Source of the DNA: Myxococcales bacterium
Lineage (GTDB): Bacteria; Myxococcota; Myxococcia; Myxococcales; Myxococcaceae
Reading direction: 5' to 3'
Assembly: GCA_030681895.1 (NCBI GenBank)
Contig: JAUXRI010000145.1
Coordinates: 1 to 44,118 of the forward strand
Length of the DNA stretch: 44,118 nt
The notes under the pieces are model-generated. The model had not been told where the DNA came from and did not search any database. It worked only from the letters and a program-made list of their open reading frames with translations. Within the stretch, counting starts at the first letter, position 1; each line of letters begins with the position of its first letter. Positions 17,747-26,948 of the stretch are shown here, in pieces. The position numbers and the translations under genes are program-made.

Positions 17747-19663
17747 ATGGCGCGTGACGTCACCCACTTCGAAGCGCTCGGCCGACTGCTCGAGCTCGAA
17801 CGCCGCGCGGAGCGGGAGCGCCTCGCCACCGAGAAGGCCGCGCTCCCGCTCGCTGAGCTCGAGTCTCGCGGGCTCGTGGTGCTCGACGTGGAGTCGATCG
17901 AAGAGTCCATCGGCCTCGGCGGTCGCGCGCTCGTCACCTTCGCCCGCGACGACAAGCGGGCCCTGCGCTCGAAGCTGCACTCGGGCGACGTCGTCTCGGT
18001 GAGCCCGCGCAAGGCGCCCGTCGACAACCCACCACAAGGCATCGTCACCCGCGCCACGCGTCAGCAGCTCGAGATCGCCTTCGACCGTCACCCACCGCCG
18101 TTCATCGGCGAAGGCCGGCTTCGCATCGATCTCGTCGCGAACGACGTCACGTTCGACCGCGCGCGCAGCGTGCTCAAGCGCCTGTCGGAGATGACGCACG
18201 GCCTCGCGAGAGACCGTCAGCAGCTCGTCCTGGGAGCGCTCACACCGCGCTTCGAGAAGCGCCCCACCTTCACGCCATCACGCGCTCTGAATCCGGAGCA
18301 GCTCGACGCCGTGTCGCTTGCGCTCTCGGCCCGCGACGTCGCGCTGGTCCACGGTCCTCCCGGCACTGGGAAGTCGACGGTGCTCTCGGAGATCGCCGTG
18401 CAGTGCGTGAAGCGGGGCCAACGCCTGCTCTGCACCGCCGCCAGCAACGCCGCCGTCGACCACCTGCTCGAGCTCTGTCTCGACGCGGGCCTCAACGCGA
18501 TTCGCGTCGGTCACCCGGCGCGCGTGCTCCCCCACCTGCAACAGCACACGCTCGATCTGCTCGTCGAAGACCACGACGATCGCATCACCGCGCGCGAGAT
18601 GTTCGACGAGGCCTTCGAGCTGCTCGGCTACGCCCGCAAACAACGCAACCAGGGCCGCACCCGAGCGCGCTTCGCCAACGCCCGCGCCGCGAAGAGCGAC
18701 GCCTACGCCTTGATGGATGATGCGCGCGTGCTGGAGCGGAAGGCGGTCGAGTCGGTGCTGGGCCGGGCCGACGTCATCTGCGCGACGCTCTCGATGCTCG
18801 ACGGGCACGTGCTGGCGCAGCGCTCCTTCGACGTCGCGTTGCTCGACGAGGCGACGCAGGCGCTCGAGCCGCTCGCGCTCGGCGCGTTCTTGAAGGCACC
18901 CACCGTCATCCTCGCGGGCGACCCGAAGCAGCTCGCCGCGACCGTCATCTCGATGGAGGCGAAGGCGCAGGGCCTCGGCACGTCGCTGTTCGAGCGCGTG
19001 CTGGCGGACTTCGGCGACGAAGTGAAGCGAATGCTCAAGGAGCAGCACCGCATGCACGAGGCGCTCATGCGCTTCCCGTCACGCGAGATGTACGGCGGCG
19101 AGCTCCGCGCCCACCCGAGCGTCGCTGGCCGCGTGCTGACCGACGTGCTCACCCCGGGCACGACCCTCGACGCGCCACCGCTCCTCTTCCTCGACACGGC
19201 CGGCAAGGGCTTCGACGAGTCACGCGAGCCCGGCACGCAGTCGCTTCGCAACGAGGGAGAGACCGAGCTGATCGTCGCGCGCGCCCGTGAGCTCCTCGCC
19301 GCTGGCCTCGCGCCCGAGCAGCTCGCCGTCATCACGCCATACAGCGCGCAGGCGTCGTTCATTCGTGAACGCCTGCAAGACGTGCCCACCCTCGAGGTCG
19401 ACACCATCGACGCGTTCCAGGGCCGGGAGAAAGAAGCCGTGCTCCTCTCGCTCGTTCGCAGCAACGGCGACCAGCAGGTCGGCTTCCTCGAAGACCTGCG
19501 CCGCATGAACGTGGCCATCACCCGCGCGAAGCGTCACCTCTTCGTCGTCGGCGACTCGGCCACGCTCACCGGCCACCCGTTCTACGCGCGCTTCATCGAA
19601 GAGACGCAGCAGCAAGAGGGCTATCGCTCGGCGTGGGAGTGGAACGCAGGTTCTGCGCAGTGA
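17747..19663 (+). CDS. SF1 (IGHMBP2/SMUBP-2-like) DNA/RNA helicase
   Basis: A 638-residue Upf1-like superfamily 1 helicase. Walker [10 protein letters not shown] (about residues 201-209), Walker B LLDEAT, motif III GDPKQL, a QHRM-like segment, and motifs V/VI with [11 protein letters not shown] and VAITRAK are all present. An N-terminal beta-barrel of about 100 residues matches the 1B/stalk region of this group. These enzymes unwind nucleic acid 5' to 3'; the bacterial role is unclear. The start ATG at 17747 follows the CCGCCC of the upstream divergent region and has no Shine-Dalgarno. Confidence 0.92.
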   Translation: MARDVTHFEALGRLLELERRAERERLATEKAALPLAELESRGLVVLDVESIEESIGLGGRALVTFARDDKRALRSKLHSGDVVSVSPRKAPVDNPPQGIVTRATRQQLEIAFDRHPPPFIGEGRLRIDLVANDVTFDRARSVLKRLSEMTHGLARDRQQLVLGALTPRFEKRPTFTPSRALNPEQLDAVSLALSARDVALVHGPPGTGKSTVLSEIAVQCVKRGQRLLCTAASNAAVDHLLELCLDAGLNAIRVGHPARVLPHLQQHTLDLLVEDHDDRITAREMFDEAFELLGYARKQRNQGRTRARFANARAAKSDAYALMDDARVLERKAVESVLGRADVICATLSMLDGHVLAQRSFDVALLDEATQALEPLALGAFLKAPTVILAGDPKQLAATVISMEAKAQGLGTSLFERVLADFGDEVKRMLKEQHRMHEALMRFPSREMYGGELRAHPSVAGRVLTDVLTPGTTLDAPPLLFLDTAGKGFDESREPGTQSLRNEGETELIVARARELLAAGLAPEQLAVITPYSAQASFIRERLQDVPTLEVDTIDAFQGREKEAVLLSLVRSNGDQQVGFLEDLRRMNVAITRAKRHLFVVGDSATLTGHPFYARFIEETQQQEGYRSAWEWNAGSAQ

Positions 19664-19714
19664 CGTTCTGACGCACGACGACGGGCGAGGCCTGCCACTG
19701 CGCGCCTGATGCTG

Positions 19715-19720
19715 TAGGGT
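19715..19720 (+). promoter_or_regulatory. Possible -10 element TAGGGT
   Basis: TAGGGT lies 10 bases before the ATG of the MopE-like lipoprotein gene, which lacks a Shine-Dalgarno. A CTGCCA hexamer 18 bases further upstream is a partial -35 match. Confidence 0.3.
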
Positions 19721-19730
19721 CCGCGCCCGC

Positions 19731-21797
19731 ATGCGCCAGTCCCTTTCGTTCGTCTTCGCGTTCGTGCTCTCGGCCTCGGCCGGCTGCATGTGTGGTCCCA
19801 CGTCGCGCCCGTGCACGGCGACCTCGGAGTGCGGCCCCGGCCAGGTCTGCATCGGAGGCCAGTGCCGCGCAGGCTCGGCGGCCGGTGGTGGCTCGGGGGG
19901 AGGCTCGACCAGCACGGGCGGCGGCTCCACGGGGACCGGCGGCGGGGGCATCGGCACGGGTGGTGGTCTCGCGACCGGCGGCGGCTTCGCCACGGGCGGC
20001 GGCGACCCATTCGAAGAAGACGCGGGCATGATCGACGCCGGCATTCCCGTCGACGACGGCGGCTGCGGCCCCATCATGGCCGGCAACCCGCCCTTCCCCC
20101 GCGAGTGCGCGTCGGGCACCACCAACGAGTGCGGCGGCGCGGCCGACACCTTCCTCACCTCACGCGGCGTCGCGGTGGCGCGCCTCAACGGCAACTCGGG
20201 CAACGGCTACGACGACGACTGCGACGGGCTCGTCGACGAAGGCTGTCTGTGTCTGCAGGGCGGCACCACGAAGGACTGCTGGCTGGTGCCGGGAACGCAG
20301 ATCGACCCGAACACCTCGCAGCCTGTCGGCTGGTGCACCGCCAACGCGAAGGGCTCGGTCGACTGCGCCGGCACCGAGATCACCATGTGGTCGGGCGTCT
20401 GCCGTGGCGCGCAGCGGCCGCAGGTCTACGACTCGTGCTCGCCGGGTGACTTCGACTGCGACGGCCTGTCGGGGAACAACCAGATCGCCGGTTGCAACTG
20501 CCCCACCGCCGTCGACTGCCCGACGGCACCGCTGGTGCTCGCGCCCTACCCGAACCCCGGCGCGATTCCGCGCGTCGACGGCACTGCGTGGATTCGGGAC
20601 GTCGCGATGCGCGGCATGGCCACCGACTGGACCTGGACCGTGCTCGGCGGCGACTGCGACAACGTGCTGCCGTGGCCGACCTTCGCGCTCTACACGCAGG
20701 CCAACTCGGCCGCGCCCGGCGCCCGGGTCGGTTCACGCGCCCCGGTGCGCTTCGACATGGCGGCGACGCCTGCCCGCTACGTCGCAGCAGCAGGTCAGCC
20801 GCTCATCGCCATTCAAGCCGCGCGTGGGAACGCGCCCGGCGCCGGCGTGGTGCACCCTGCGTTCGGGCTCTCGGGCGACTACCTCGTACAAGGTGAATTC
20901 ACCCTCAACGGCACGAAGTACGTCTGCACCCAGCGTGTCGAGGTTCGGGCCCCCGGCGTTCGTGCCGAGCTGTGCTGGGACACGGTGGGCGGCAACGACA
21001 TCGACCTGCACGTCGCGAGGCTCCAGGGCACCTGCACGACGCCCCAGGGCTGGAACACGACCTGCCAGACCGGCGGTGCCTCGGGCCCAGTGCAAGACTG
21101 CTACTACAGCGGCGCGAGCGGCTGTAACGACGGCAGCGCGAACCCACCCAGATGGGGCTACGCGGACTCTGCGACGACGGCCTGCCTCGGCTGGGGAAGT
21201 CGACGACGGGCCGTGTCGGTGGTCGGCGCTCGACAGCCGTGCACCAACCCGCGGCTCGACATCGACAACGTCGGCTGCGACCGCAACCAGCAAGACCCGA
21301 CGAACGGCACCTTCTGCGGCCCCGAGAACATCAACCTCGACAACCCGAACAACGCAGACACCTTCGTCATCGGCGTGAACCACTACGCGGGCGGGCAGGC
21401 GAGGCCGCATGTGAACGTGTACTGCAACGGCCGGCGCGTGCTGTCGGTCGGGTACAACCCCGCGACGAATCAGCAGTGGCCGCTGCTGCGAAACGCCGGC
21501 CAAGACGACAACGGCGACATGTGGACGGCTGCGACGGTGAAGGCGAACGTCACCAACGGCCAGCTCACCTCATGCGACGTCACGCCGATTCCGTCGCGTC
21601 ACGCCGACCCGACCCGCGATGGGCCTGCGGCGATGCCGGGCGCTGGCAATGGCTCCTGCGTCGACTCGCGCATGAACCAGACGCCGGCCCCCAACCAGTT
21701 CAGCTTCACCACGCGGCGCTTCATCGACAACGCCACCACCCAGGGTGGAGCGCAGGGAGCGCAGCCCACGACGCCGGCCAACTGGTGCAAGCACTGA
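19731..21797 (+). CDS. MopE-like Cys-rich lipoprotein with Gly/Thr/Ser linker
   Basis: A 688-residue exported protein. The signal ends in lipobox ASAGC (Cys19). A Cys-rich knot-like segment follows (20-45), then a Gly/Ser/Thr linker (51-91), then the MopE-type metal-binding motif NGYDDDCDGLVDEGC (158-172), in which acidic residues bind metal. The rest is beta-rich with many Cys, suggesting disulfides in the outer envelope or outside the cell. Such multi-Cys lipoproteins are abundant in Myxococcota. Two Asp-rich patches, FDCDGL and NDIDLH, may be additional metal sites. The role is unknown; surface metal binding is the best guess. Confidence 0.8.
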   Translation: MRQSLSFVFAFVLSASAGCMCGPTSRPCTATSECGPGQVCIGGQCRAGSAAGGGSGGGSTSTGGGSTGTGGGGIGTGGGLATGGGFATGGGDPFEEDAGMIDAGIPVDDGGCGPIMAGNPPFPRECASGTTNECGGAADTFLTSRGVAVARLNGNSGNGYDDDCDGLVDEGCLCLQGGTTKDCWLVPGTQIDPNTSQPVGWCTANAKGSVDCAGTEITMWSGVCRGAQRPQVYDSCSPGDFDCDGLSGNNQIAGCNCPTAVDCPTAPLVLAPYPNPGAIPRVDGTAWIRDVAMRGMATDWTWTVLGGDCDNVLPWPTFALYTQANSAAPGARVGSRAPVRFDMAATPARYVAAAGQPLIAIQAARGNAPGAGVVHPAFGLSGDYLVQGEFTLNGTKYVCTQRVEVRAPGVRAELCWDTVGGNDIDLHVARLQGTCTTPQGWNTTCQTGGASGPVQDCYYSGASGCNDGSANPPRWGYADSATTACLGWGSRRRAVSVVGARQPCTNPRLDIDNVGCDRNQQDPTNGTFCGPENINLDNPNNADTFVIGVNHYAGGQARPHVNVYCNGRRVLSVGYNPATNQQWPLLRNAGQDDNGDMWTAATVKANVTNGQLTSCDVTPIPSRHADPTRDGPAAMPGAGNGSCVDSRMNQTPAPNQFSFTTRRFIDNATTQGGAQGAQPTTPANWCKH
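19881..20003. repeat. Gly/Ser/Thr-rich low-complexity linker coding tract
   Basis: GGC/GGT/ACC-rich imperfect repeats encode a flexible linker in the lipoprotein. Such linkers probably space the surface domain away from the lipid anchor, and the tract is prone to length change. Confidence 0.8.
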
Positions 21798-21821
21798 GCG
21801 TCACCTCGCAGAAAAGTGACA

Positions 21822-21848
21822 GCGGCCTCGCACGAACGTGTGGGCCGC
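21822..21848 (+). terminator. Strong hairpin after the lipoprotein gene
   Basis: GCGGCC at 21822-21827 pairs with GGCCGC at 21843-21848. After one bulged T, CGCAC pairs with GTGTG around a GAAC loop, giving 11 base pairs including one G-U. It lies 24 bases past the stop. There is no T-run after it, so it is either a non-canonical terminator or part of the leader of the small gene downstream. Confidence 0.5.
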
Positions 21849-21905
21849 GCCTGGCCAGCACGCAAACCCACTGAAACCGCTCGGGACCGCCTCCGGCACG
21901 CCTCC

Positions 21906-21920
21906 TGCTCTGAAAGAGCA
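21906..21920 (+). promoter_or_regulatory. Hairpin covering the ribosome-binding site of the 52-aa gene
   Basis: TGCTCT pairs with AGAGCA around a GAA loop and ends four bases before the ATG at 21925. The purine-rich GAAAGAG in its loop and 3' arm is the only Shine-Dalgarno-like sequence, so folding would hide it. Confidence 0.4.
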
Positions 21921-21924
21921 CGTC

Positions 21925-22083
21925 ATGGAGCCAGCGATGCCCACCCTCGAACAGAACAACGGCCTCTGGGTCGTCCGCGTCGAACGCGACAACGGCAAGA
22001 TACAGGAATACCGGTGCGCCACCGAACAACAGGCCCGCGCGCTCGCGCTGGTGCTGGCGCCGAGGCCTCAGCCGCTCAACTGA
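21925..22083 (+). CDS. Small protein of 52 residues, unknown
   Basis: The frame encodes a short charged protein with one Cys, a beta-like stretch (NGLWVVRVERDNGKIQEYRC) and a helical end (EQQARALALVLA). A second ATG at 21937 could also serve as start. I know no family. The frame has the codon use of its neighbours (third-position C/G), and its stop lies 2 bp before the end of thiL on the other strand. The leader holds two hairpins. It is probably a real gene, but short enough to be doubted. Confidence 0.55.
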   Translation: MEPAMPTLEQNNGLWVVRVERDNGKIQEYRCATEQQARALALVLAPRPQPLN

Positions 22084-22085
22084 AT

Positions 22086-23063
22086 TCAGAAGTGCTGGTA
22101 CCCGCCACGCCCGCCGAGCTCCCTTCCGTCGACGGTGAGCCGACGCGTCCGCGTGACGACGCCAATCGGAAACGCGCCCTGCCCCACTGCTGACAGGCGC
22201 TGCTCGAACGCTCGCGCTCGCGACGGAGGAACGGTGACGGCGAGCACGTAGTCTTCTCCGCCCGTGAGCGCGTGACGATGCACGTGCTTCTCCGAGGCGC
22301 ACCACAGCAGCAGCGCCTCCAACACCGGCAGCGCGCCCGTCTCGAGCGCCATGCCGATCTCGGAGGCTTCGCAGACATGGCCGAGGTCCTGCACGAGGCC
22401 ATCGCTCACGTCGACGCCGGCTGAGGCGAAGCGCGCGGCCTCGAGGCCCCACCGCACGTGCGGAGCAGGCGATCGCTGTGCGAGCACCAGCGCCTCCCAC
22501 GATGGGTCGACCTTCACGGGCCCGCGCGCCGAAGGCTGGTGCTTCGCGCTCGCAAGCACCTCGAGGCCGGCCGACGCACTCCCGAGCGGACCCGAGACGT
22601 AGACGCGGTGACCTGGCCGCGCGCCCGAACGCGTCATCGCGCGCCGGCCGAGCGGAACCTCTCCAGCGAGCGTCACGGTGACCGACAGCTGCGTCGCCTT
22701 CGTCACGTTGCCGCCGATGAGCGACACGCCGTGCGCCGCCGCGAGCGCCGCCATGCCTGACGAGAGGGCGCGAAGGTCTTTGTCCGAGAAGTCGCCCGGC
22801 AGCTGGAGCGCGCACACCGCCCACGTGGGCTTCGCGCCCATGGCCGCCACGTCAGACAGGTTCACCGCGAGCGCCTTGTGCCCGACGTCGGCGAGGCGAA
22901 ACGTCTGCCGCGAGAAGTGCACGCCTTCGACGACCGCGTCGGTGGTGATGACCTGTTGGTGCTTCGTCGGCGGGAGCAGCGCGGCGTCGTCTCCAGGCCC
23001 TGCCGGTGACGGGCGCAGCGAAAACGCCTCCAGAAAGGCCGCGATGCGCTCAAACTCGTTCAT
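22086..23063 (-). CDS. thiL: Thiamine-monophosphate kinase
   Basis: A 325-residue ThiL, which phosphorylates thiamine monophosphate to the active cofactor thiamine diphosphate using ATP. The N-terminal GPGDDAALL (22-30), TDAVVEGVHF (41-50), NLSDVAAMGA (68-77) and a later DVSDGL motif are diagnostic of the PurM-like fold. Length is normal. No TPP riboswitch (CTGAGA, or ACCTG with GGATAATGCCA) is visible upstream. A TAGCGT hexamer lies eight bases before the start, and a Ser/Thr kinase gene diverges from it. No other thiamine gene is in the window. Confidence 0.95.
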   Translation of the reverse strand: MNEFERIAAFLEAFSLRPSPAGPGDDAALLPPTKHQQVITTDAVVEGVHFSRQTFRLADVGHKALAVNLSDVAAMGAKPTWAVCALQLPGDFSDKDLRALSSGMAALAAAHGVSLIGGNVTKATQLSVTVTLAGEVPLGRRAMTRSGARPGHRVYVSGPLGSASAGLEVLASAKHQPSARGPVKVDPSWEALVLAQRSPAPHVRWGLEAARFASAGVDVSDGLVQDLGHVCEASEIGMALETGALPVLEALLLWCASEKHVHRHALTGGEDYVLAVTVPPSRARAFEQRLSAVGQGAFPIGVVTRTRRLTVDGRELGGRGGYQHF

Positions 23064-23071
23064 GGGGCGTC

Positions 23072-23077
23072 ACGCTA
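23072..23077 (-). promoter_or_regulatory. Possible -10 element TAGCGT for thiL
   Basis: On the minus strand TAGCGT is followed by eight bases and the thiL ATG. It is the same hexamer as at 12925, again without a Shine-Dalgarno between it and the start. Confidence 0.3.
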
Positions 23078-23156
23078 ACCCCGGGCGGGCCGAACACGTC
23101 GACGCGTTGTTGTGTGGGCTGGACCGCAGGAAACGAGGCATGCTGGCCCTGTCGCC

Positions 23157-24761
23157 GTGACGCCCCTTCGCTTTGGCCGGTACTTTCTGCTCAAGAAGCT
23201 CGCCGTCGGTGGCATGGGCGAAGTGTGGCTCGCGCGCGTGGCGGGTGACTCCGACGAGCAGCCGCCCATCGTCGTGAAGCGGCTGCTGGCGCACCTCAAG
23301 GAGGACCAGGAGTTCGTGAACATGTTCTTCGACGAGGCGCGCATCGCGGCGGCCCTCGATCACCAGAACATCGCGCGCATCGAAGACCTCGGCGAAGTCG
23401 GCGGCGACTACTACATCGCGATGGAGTTCGTGCACGGCATGAGCTTCGGCGACGTGGTGAACGCCGCGCTCGAGGCAGGCACCGACATGCCGGTCGCGCT
23501 CAAGTGCCGCGTCATCGCCGAGGCCGCCGCGGCGCTCGACTTCGCACACCACGCGAAGACCGAAGCCGGCGCGCCGCTCGAGCTCATTCACCGCGACGTC
23601 TCGCCGCAGAACATCATGGTGGGCTTCGACGGCTCGGTGAAGCTGATCGACTTCGGCGTGGCGCGCGCGGCGAACAAGCTGACCCGCACCGCCACCGGCA
23701 TCATCAAGGGCAAGTACGCGTACATGTCGCCCGAGCAGGCCTGGGGTAAAGATCTCGACGGGCGCAGCGACCTCTTCGGCCTGGGCATCGTGTTGTGGGA
23801 AGTGCTGGCGCTGGAGCGGCTCTTCAAGCGCGAGAACGACACGGCGACGCTTCGCGCGGTGGTGGGCGCCGAGATCGAGCCACCGTCGAAGAAGGAGCTC
23901 ACCGTTCCCAAAGCGCTCGACGCCATCGTGCTCAAGGCGCTCGCGCGTGAGCTCGGCGCCCGCTTCCAGACCGGCACCGAGTTCAAGAAGGCGCTCGAGG
24001 CGTTCCTCACGAAGCAGCGGCTGCCGGCGACGAAGGCGCACCTCGCGGGGTGGATGCAGAAGCTCTTCCCCGAAGAGGCGCGCGCGCAGCTCCCGGCGCA
24101 CCCCGAACCGTCGAGCCCCGGCGAGCGCTCCTCGCCCGTGCTCAAGCCCGCCATCGAGAACCCGAAGCTCCCGCGCTCGCGCGTGCTCGACACCTCGGAG
24201 CTGGAGCAGCGCATCGCCTCGGCCGGCAGCGGCGCGCTTCGTGGGCTGTTCTGCAACGCGCTGCTCGCGGCGGTGATGAAGCTCGCGGGACCCGTCGCCG
24301 ATCAGAAGGTGCGCAAGGCCGCGGCCGAGCCGAAGCCGTACGTCGACCAGCTCTCGTACCCGACGACCGAGTTCCTGCGCATGTTGTGGAAGGCCGTCGA
24401 GCTGGTGCTCCCGAAGGCGCGCAACGTCGACGAGGCCTTCGAACTGCTCGGCGCCGCGATGATGGATGGGCTGGTGCGCTCTCCGTTCGGCAAGGCGCTC
24501 GAGGGTCAGAAAGAGCGCTTCCCAGACGCCATCTTGAAGCCGCTGTTGGCGACGCTGAACCCGATGATCGCTCCCGGGCAGCGCCTGGTGTCGAGCGTCG
24601 CGCCTGGCCGCGCAGTGCTGGTGTTCAAGGATGAGGTGCTGCCGATTCAGCTCTACATCGGCCTGCTGCGCTCGCTCGTGCAGGCGTTCTATCGACTGCC
24701 CATCGAGGCTCGTTGGGAGAAGCCGAGCGCCCAGCGCATCGAGCTGTCCATCGCGTGGTGA
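23157..24761 (+). CDS. Ser/Thr kinase with C-terminal TIGR02265/DUF2378-like domain
   Basis: A 534-residue kinase. The glycine loop VGGMGEVW (17-24), Lys41, HRDVSPQN (145-152), DFG (165-167) and MSPEQ (190-194) show a full RD-type catalytic domain. After a Pro-rich linker, residues about 350-534 match the pattern of the Myxococcus paralogous domain TIGR02265: an LFCNALLAAV-like start, SYPTTEFLRMLW in the middle and F/G-rich beta strands at the end. No membrane helix is present. I chose the GTG at 23157 because the kinase domain begins directly after it and no ATG is in frame. The stop overlaps the methyltransferase start (GTGA), so they are coexpressed. Confidence 0.9.
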   Translation: MTPLRFGRYFLLKKLAVGGMGEVWLARVAGDSDEQPPIVVKRLLAHLKEDQEFVNMFFDEARIAAALDHQNIARIEDLGEVGGDYYIAMEFVHGMSFGDVVNAALEAGTDMPVALKCRVIAEAAAALDFAHHAKTEAGAPLELIHRDVSPQNIMVGFDGSVKLIDFGVARAANKLTRTATGIIKGKYAYMSPEQAWGKDLDGRSDLFGLGIVLWEVLALERLFKRENDTATLRAVVGAEIEPPSKKELTVPKALDAIVLKALARELGARFQTGTEFKKALEAFLTKQRLPATKAHLAGWMQKLFPEEARAQLPAHPEPSSPGERSSPVLKPAIENPKLPRSRVLDTSELEQRIASAGSGALRGLFCNALLAAVMKLAGPVADQKVRKAAAEPKPYVDQLSYPTTEFLRMLWKAVELVLPKARNVDEAFELLGAAMMDGLVRSPFGKALEGQKERFPDAILKPLLATLNPMIAPGQRLVSSVAPGRAVLVFKDEVLPIQLYIGLLRSLVQAFYRLPIEARWEKPSAQRIELSIAW

Positions 24762-25540
24762 GTGACGGCTACATCCACGGCGGTACCGACGCGCGCGAAG
24801 TGGCCCGGCTCGAGAAGCAGGCTGACTTCGTGTCGGGCTTCACGTTCCCATTGTTCGACGCGGCGCCGGGTCAGCGGGTGCTCGATCTCGCGTGTGGCGT
24901 CGGCGCGATGGCGGTGCGCCTCGAGCGCACGTTTCCCGGCACCGAGCTCGTCGGCGTCGACCTGTCGAAGCAACAGCTCGCCGCGTGCCGCGCCAACCAC
25001 GGCGAGCTCGCAGTCGCCCGCGCGAACGGCGAGTCGCTCCCCTTCGCGGACGCGACCTTCGACCGCGTGCACTGCTCGTGGATGCTGGAGCACGTGCCCA
25101 GGCCACAGGCCATCGTCACCGAGGTCTGTCGCGTCTTGAAGCCAGGCGGGAGCTGTCAGTTCGTCGAGGTCGACAACTGGTCGCTGACGACGCGGCCGCA
25201 TCTGCCGGCGGTGCATGAGCTGCTCGCGCTGTTGAACGCGGCGCAGGTTCGCGCGGGTGGCGACCCGGCGATTGGGCCGAAGCTGGCGCCGCTCTTCAGC
25301 GCTGCTGGCTTCACACGCTTCACGCTCCAGCCCCTTCAGCTCGTCGCGACGGCTGCTGAGCCGCAGTTCCTCGCCGGGTTCATCGACGAGTTCGCGGAGA
25401 TCTTCGAGAGCCTCGACGAGTCACTCGGCGCGCAGACGGCCAGCCTCATCGTGACGGCGACGTCGCAGCTTCGGGCGCTCCTGCAGGTCCCTGACGTCGA
25501 GCTTCGCTACACGCCGTGGGTCGCGCGCGGAATTCGGTGA
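24758..25540 (+). CDS. SAM-dependent methyltransferase (class I)
   Basis: A 260-residue Rossmann-fold methyltransferase. Motif I VLDLACGVGAMA (about residues 41-52) and the acidic motif II strand ELVGVDLS are clear, and WMLEHVPRP fits motif post-II/IV of Methyltransf_11/25 proteins. The GTG start overlaps the kinase stop by four bases, so translation is coupled. The product may be a small molecule or lipid; nothing in the sequence names the substrate. It ends 7 bp before the convergent MATE gene. Confidence 0.88.
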   Translation: MSDGYIHGGTDAREVARLEKQADFVSGFTFPLFDAAPGQRVLDLACGVGAMAVRLERTFPGTELVGVDLSKQQLAACRANHGELAVARANGESLPFADATFDRVHCSWMLEHVPRPQAIVTEVCRVLKPGGSCQFVEVDNWSLTTRPHLPAVHELLALLNAAQVRAGGDPAIGPKLAPLFSAAGFTRFTLQPLQLVATAAEPQFLAGFIDEFAEIFESLDESLGAQTASLIVTATSQLRALLQVPDVELRYTPWVARGIR

Positions 25541-25547
25541 GCGGCGA

Positions 25548-26909
25548 CTACGCAGCCTCGTTCGCCTCCACGGCGTGCTCGAGCGATTGCACGTTCTGAC
25601 GGCTGAGCCATTGAAAACGCAGGAACACTGCGACAGCGACCACCGACAAGCCTGCGGACAGGCCCCACCACAACCCGACGACACCGTGGCTGCCTCGCAC
25701 GCCGAGCCACCACGAGAGCGGAAGGCCGATCGCCCAGTGACCGATGACGTTGGCGATGAAGGTGAAGCGCGTGTCGGCGTAGCCGCGCAAGACACCAGCA
25801 CCGACGCCCTGCACCCCGTCGGAGATCTGAAACACCGCCGTCACCGCGAACAGTGACGCCGCGACGCCGACGACGCCTTCATTCGGAGACAACAGGCGCG
25901 CGAGCGGCTCGGGCACGAGGACGAACATGAGCGCCGTCGCCGACATGAACGCGGCTCCGCTCGCGAAAGCGACCAGCCCCGAGCGTCGCGCGGCCGGGAG
26001 GTTTCGCGCGCCAACGCCCCAGCCGACCCGCACGCTCCCGGCGCTGCCGATGCCGACGGCGACGCAGAACGTGAGGCTGGCCCACGTGAGCGCGACCTGA
26101 TGCGCGGCGCTGCTCGAGGAGCCGAGCCGCGCGGCCAACAACCCGGCGAGCCCGAAGACGCCGCCCTCCGCGAGCAGGTGCAGGCCGACGGGGAGCCCCA
26201 GCCGCGCCGCCCGCCACAACGCCGTGACGTCGAGCGAACGCCTCACGCCCTCGAGGCGTGGACCCAGCGCCGGCACCAGCACGAGGAACTGAAGCCACGT
26301 GCACACCGTCGTCGCGATTCCGGCTCCGGCGATGCCCAGCGGAGGAATCGGCCCAGCCCCGAAGACGAGCAGCACATCGAGCCCAAAATTGACGACGTTC
26401 GCGAAGACCATCGCGCCGACGATGGCCCGCGTTCGGCCGAGGCCCTGGAGATACGAGCGCGCGCCGACGAAGAGCAACTGCCCAGCGACACCCGGCAATC
26501 GAACGTCGATGTACGTGAGCGCGCCGTCGGCGATGTCAGGCGCGACGCCGACCAACCGGAGCAGCGGCCCCATCAACACGAGCGGCACCAGCAACACCAA
26601 CGACGTCGTCAACGCGAGCCACACTCCGGTCCAATAGTGAGAGCGCGCATCGGTGGGCCGGTTCGCGCCGATGGCCTGAGAGACGAGCGGGTCGAGCGCC
26701 ATCATCACGCCCATGCCGAAGAACATCACCGTGAAGGTGAGCGAGTTGCCGAGGCCCGCAGCGGCCTGCGCCGACTCGGACAAGCGGCCCACCACCGCGG
26801 TGTCCACCAGACCCATCAACGCCTGGCCGGCCTGCGCGAGGGCGAGCGGGAGCGCGAGCGTCCACAACGCCTTGAGCTCGTCGGTGATGGGTCGGGGCGA
26901 CGAAGACAT
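25548..26909 (-). CDS. MATE-family multidrug/Na+ efflux transporter
   Basis: A 453-residue integral membrane protein with about 12 hydrophobic segments and the MATE/NorM pattern in both halves (GLVDTAVVGRLS near residue 32). MATE proteins export cationic or organic compounds in exchange for Na+ or H+. It follows the aldehyde dehydrogenase gene by 39 bp on the same strand, so they may be cotranscribed. The ATG start has no Shine-Dalgarno. Confidence 0.92.
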   Translation of the reverse strand: MSSSPRPITDELKALWTLALPLALAQAGQALMGLVDTAVVGRLSESAQAAAGLGNSLTFTVMFFGMGVMMALDPLVSQAIGANRPTDARSHYWTGVWLALTTSLVLLVPLVLMGPLLRLVGVAPDIADGALTYIDVRLPGVAGQLLFVGARSYLQGLGRTRAIVGAMVFANVVNFGLDVLLVFGAGPIPPLGIAGAGIATTVCTWLQFLVLVPALGPRLEGVRRSLDVTALWRAARLGLPVGLHLLAEGGVFGLAGLLAARLGSSSSAAHQVALTWASLTFCVAVGIGSAGSVRVGWGVGARNLPAARRSGLVAFASGAAFMSATALMFVLVPEPLARLLSPNEGVVGVAASLFAVTAVFQISDGVQGVGAGVLRGYADTRFTFIANVIGHWAIGLPLSWWLGVRGSHGVVGLWWGLSAGLSVVAVAVFLRFQWLSRQNVQSLEHAVEANEAA

Positions 26910-26948
26910 GGCGGCGGGGAACGACGAACGGCGGCGCAGCGCCTGACG

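Noticed and set aside
22086..23160. TPP riboswitch before thiL
   Set aside because: No CTGAGA or GGATAATGCCA-like conserved elements are present in the 93-bp upstream region.
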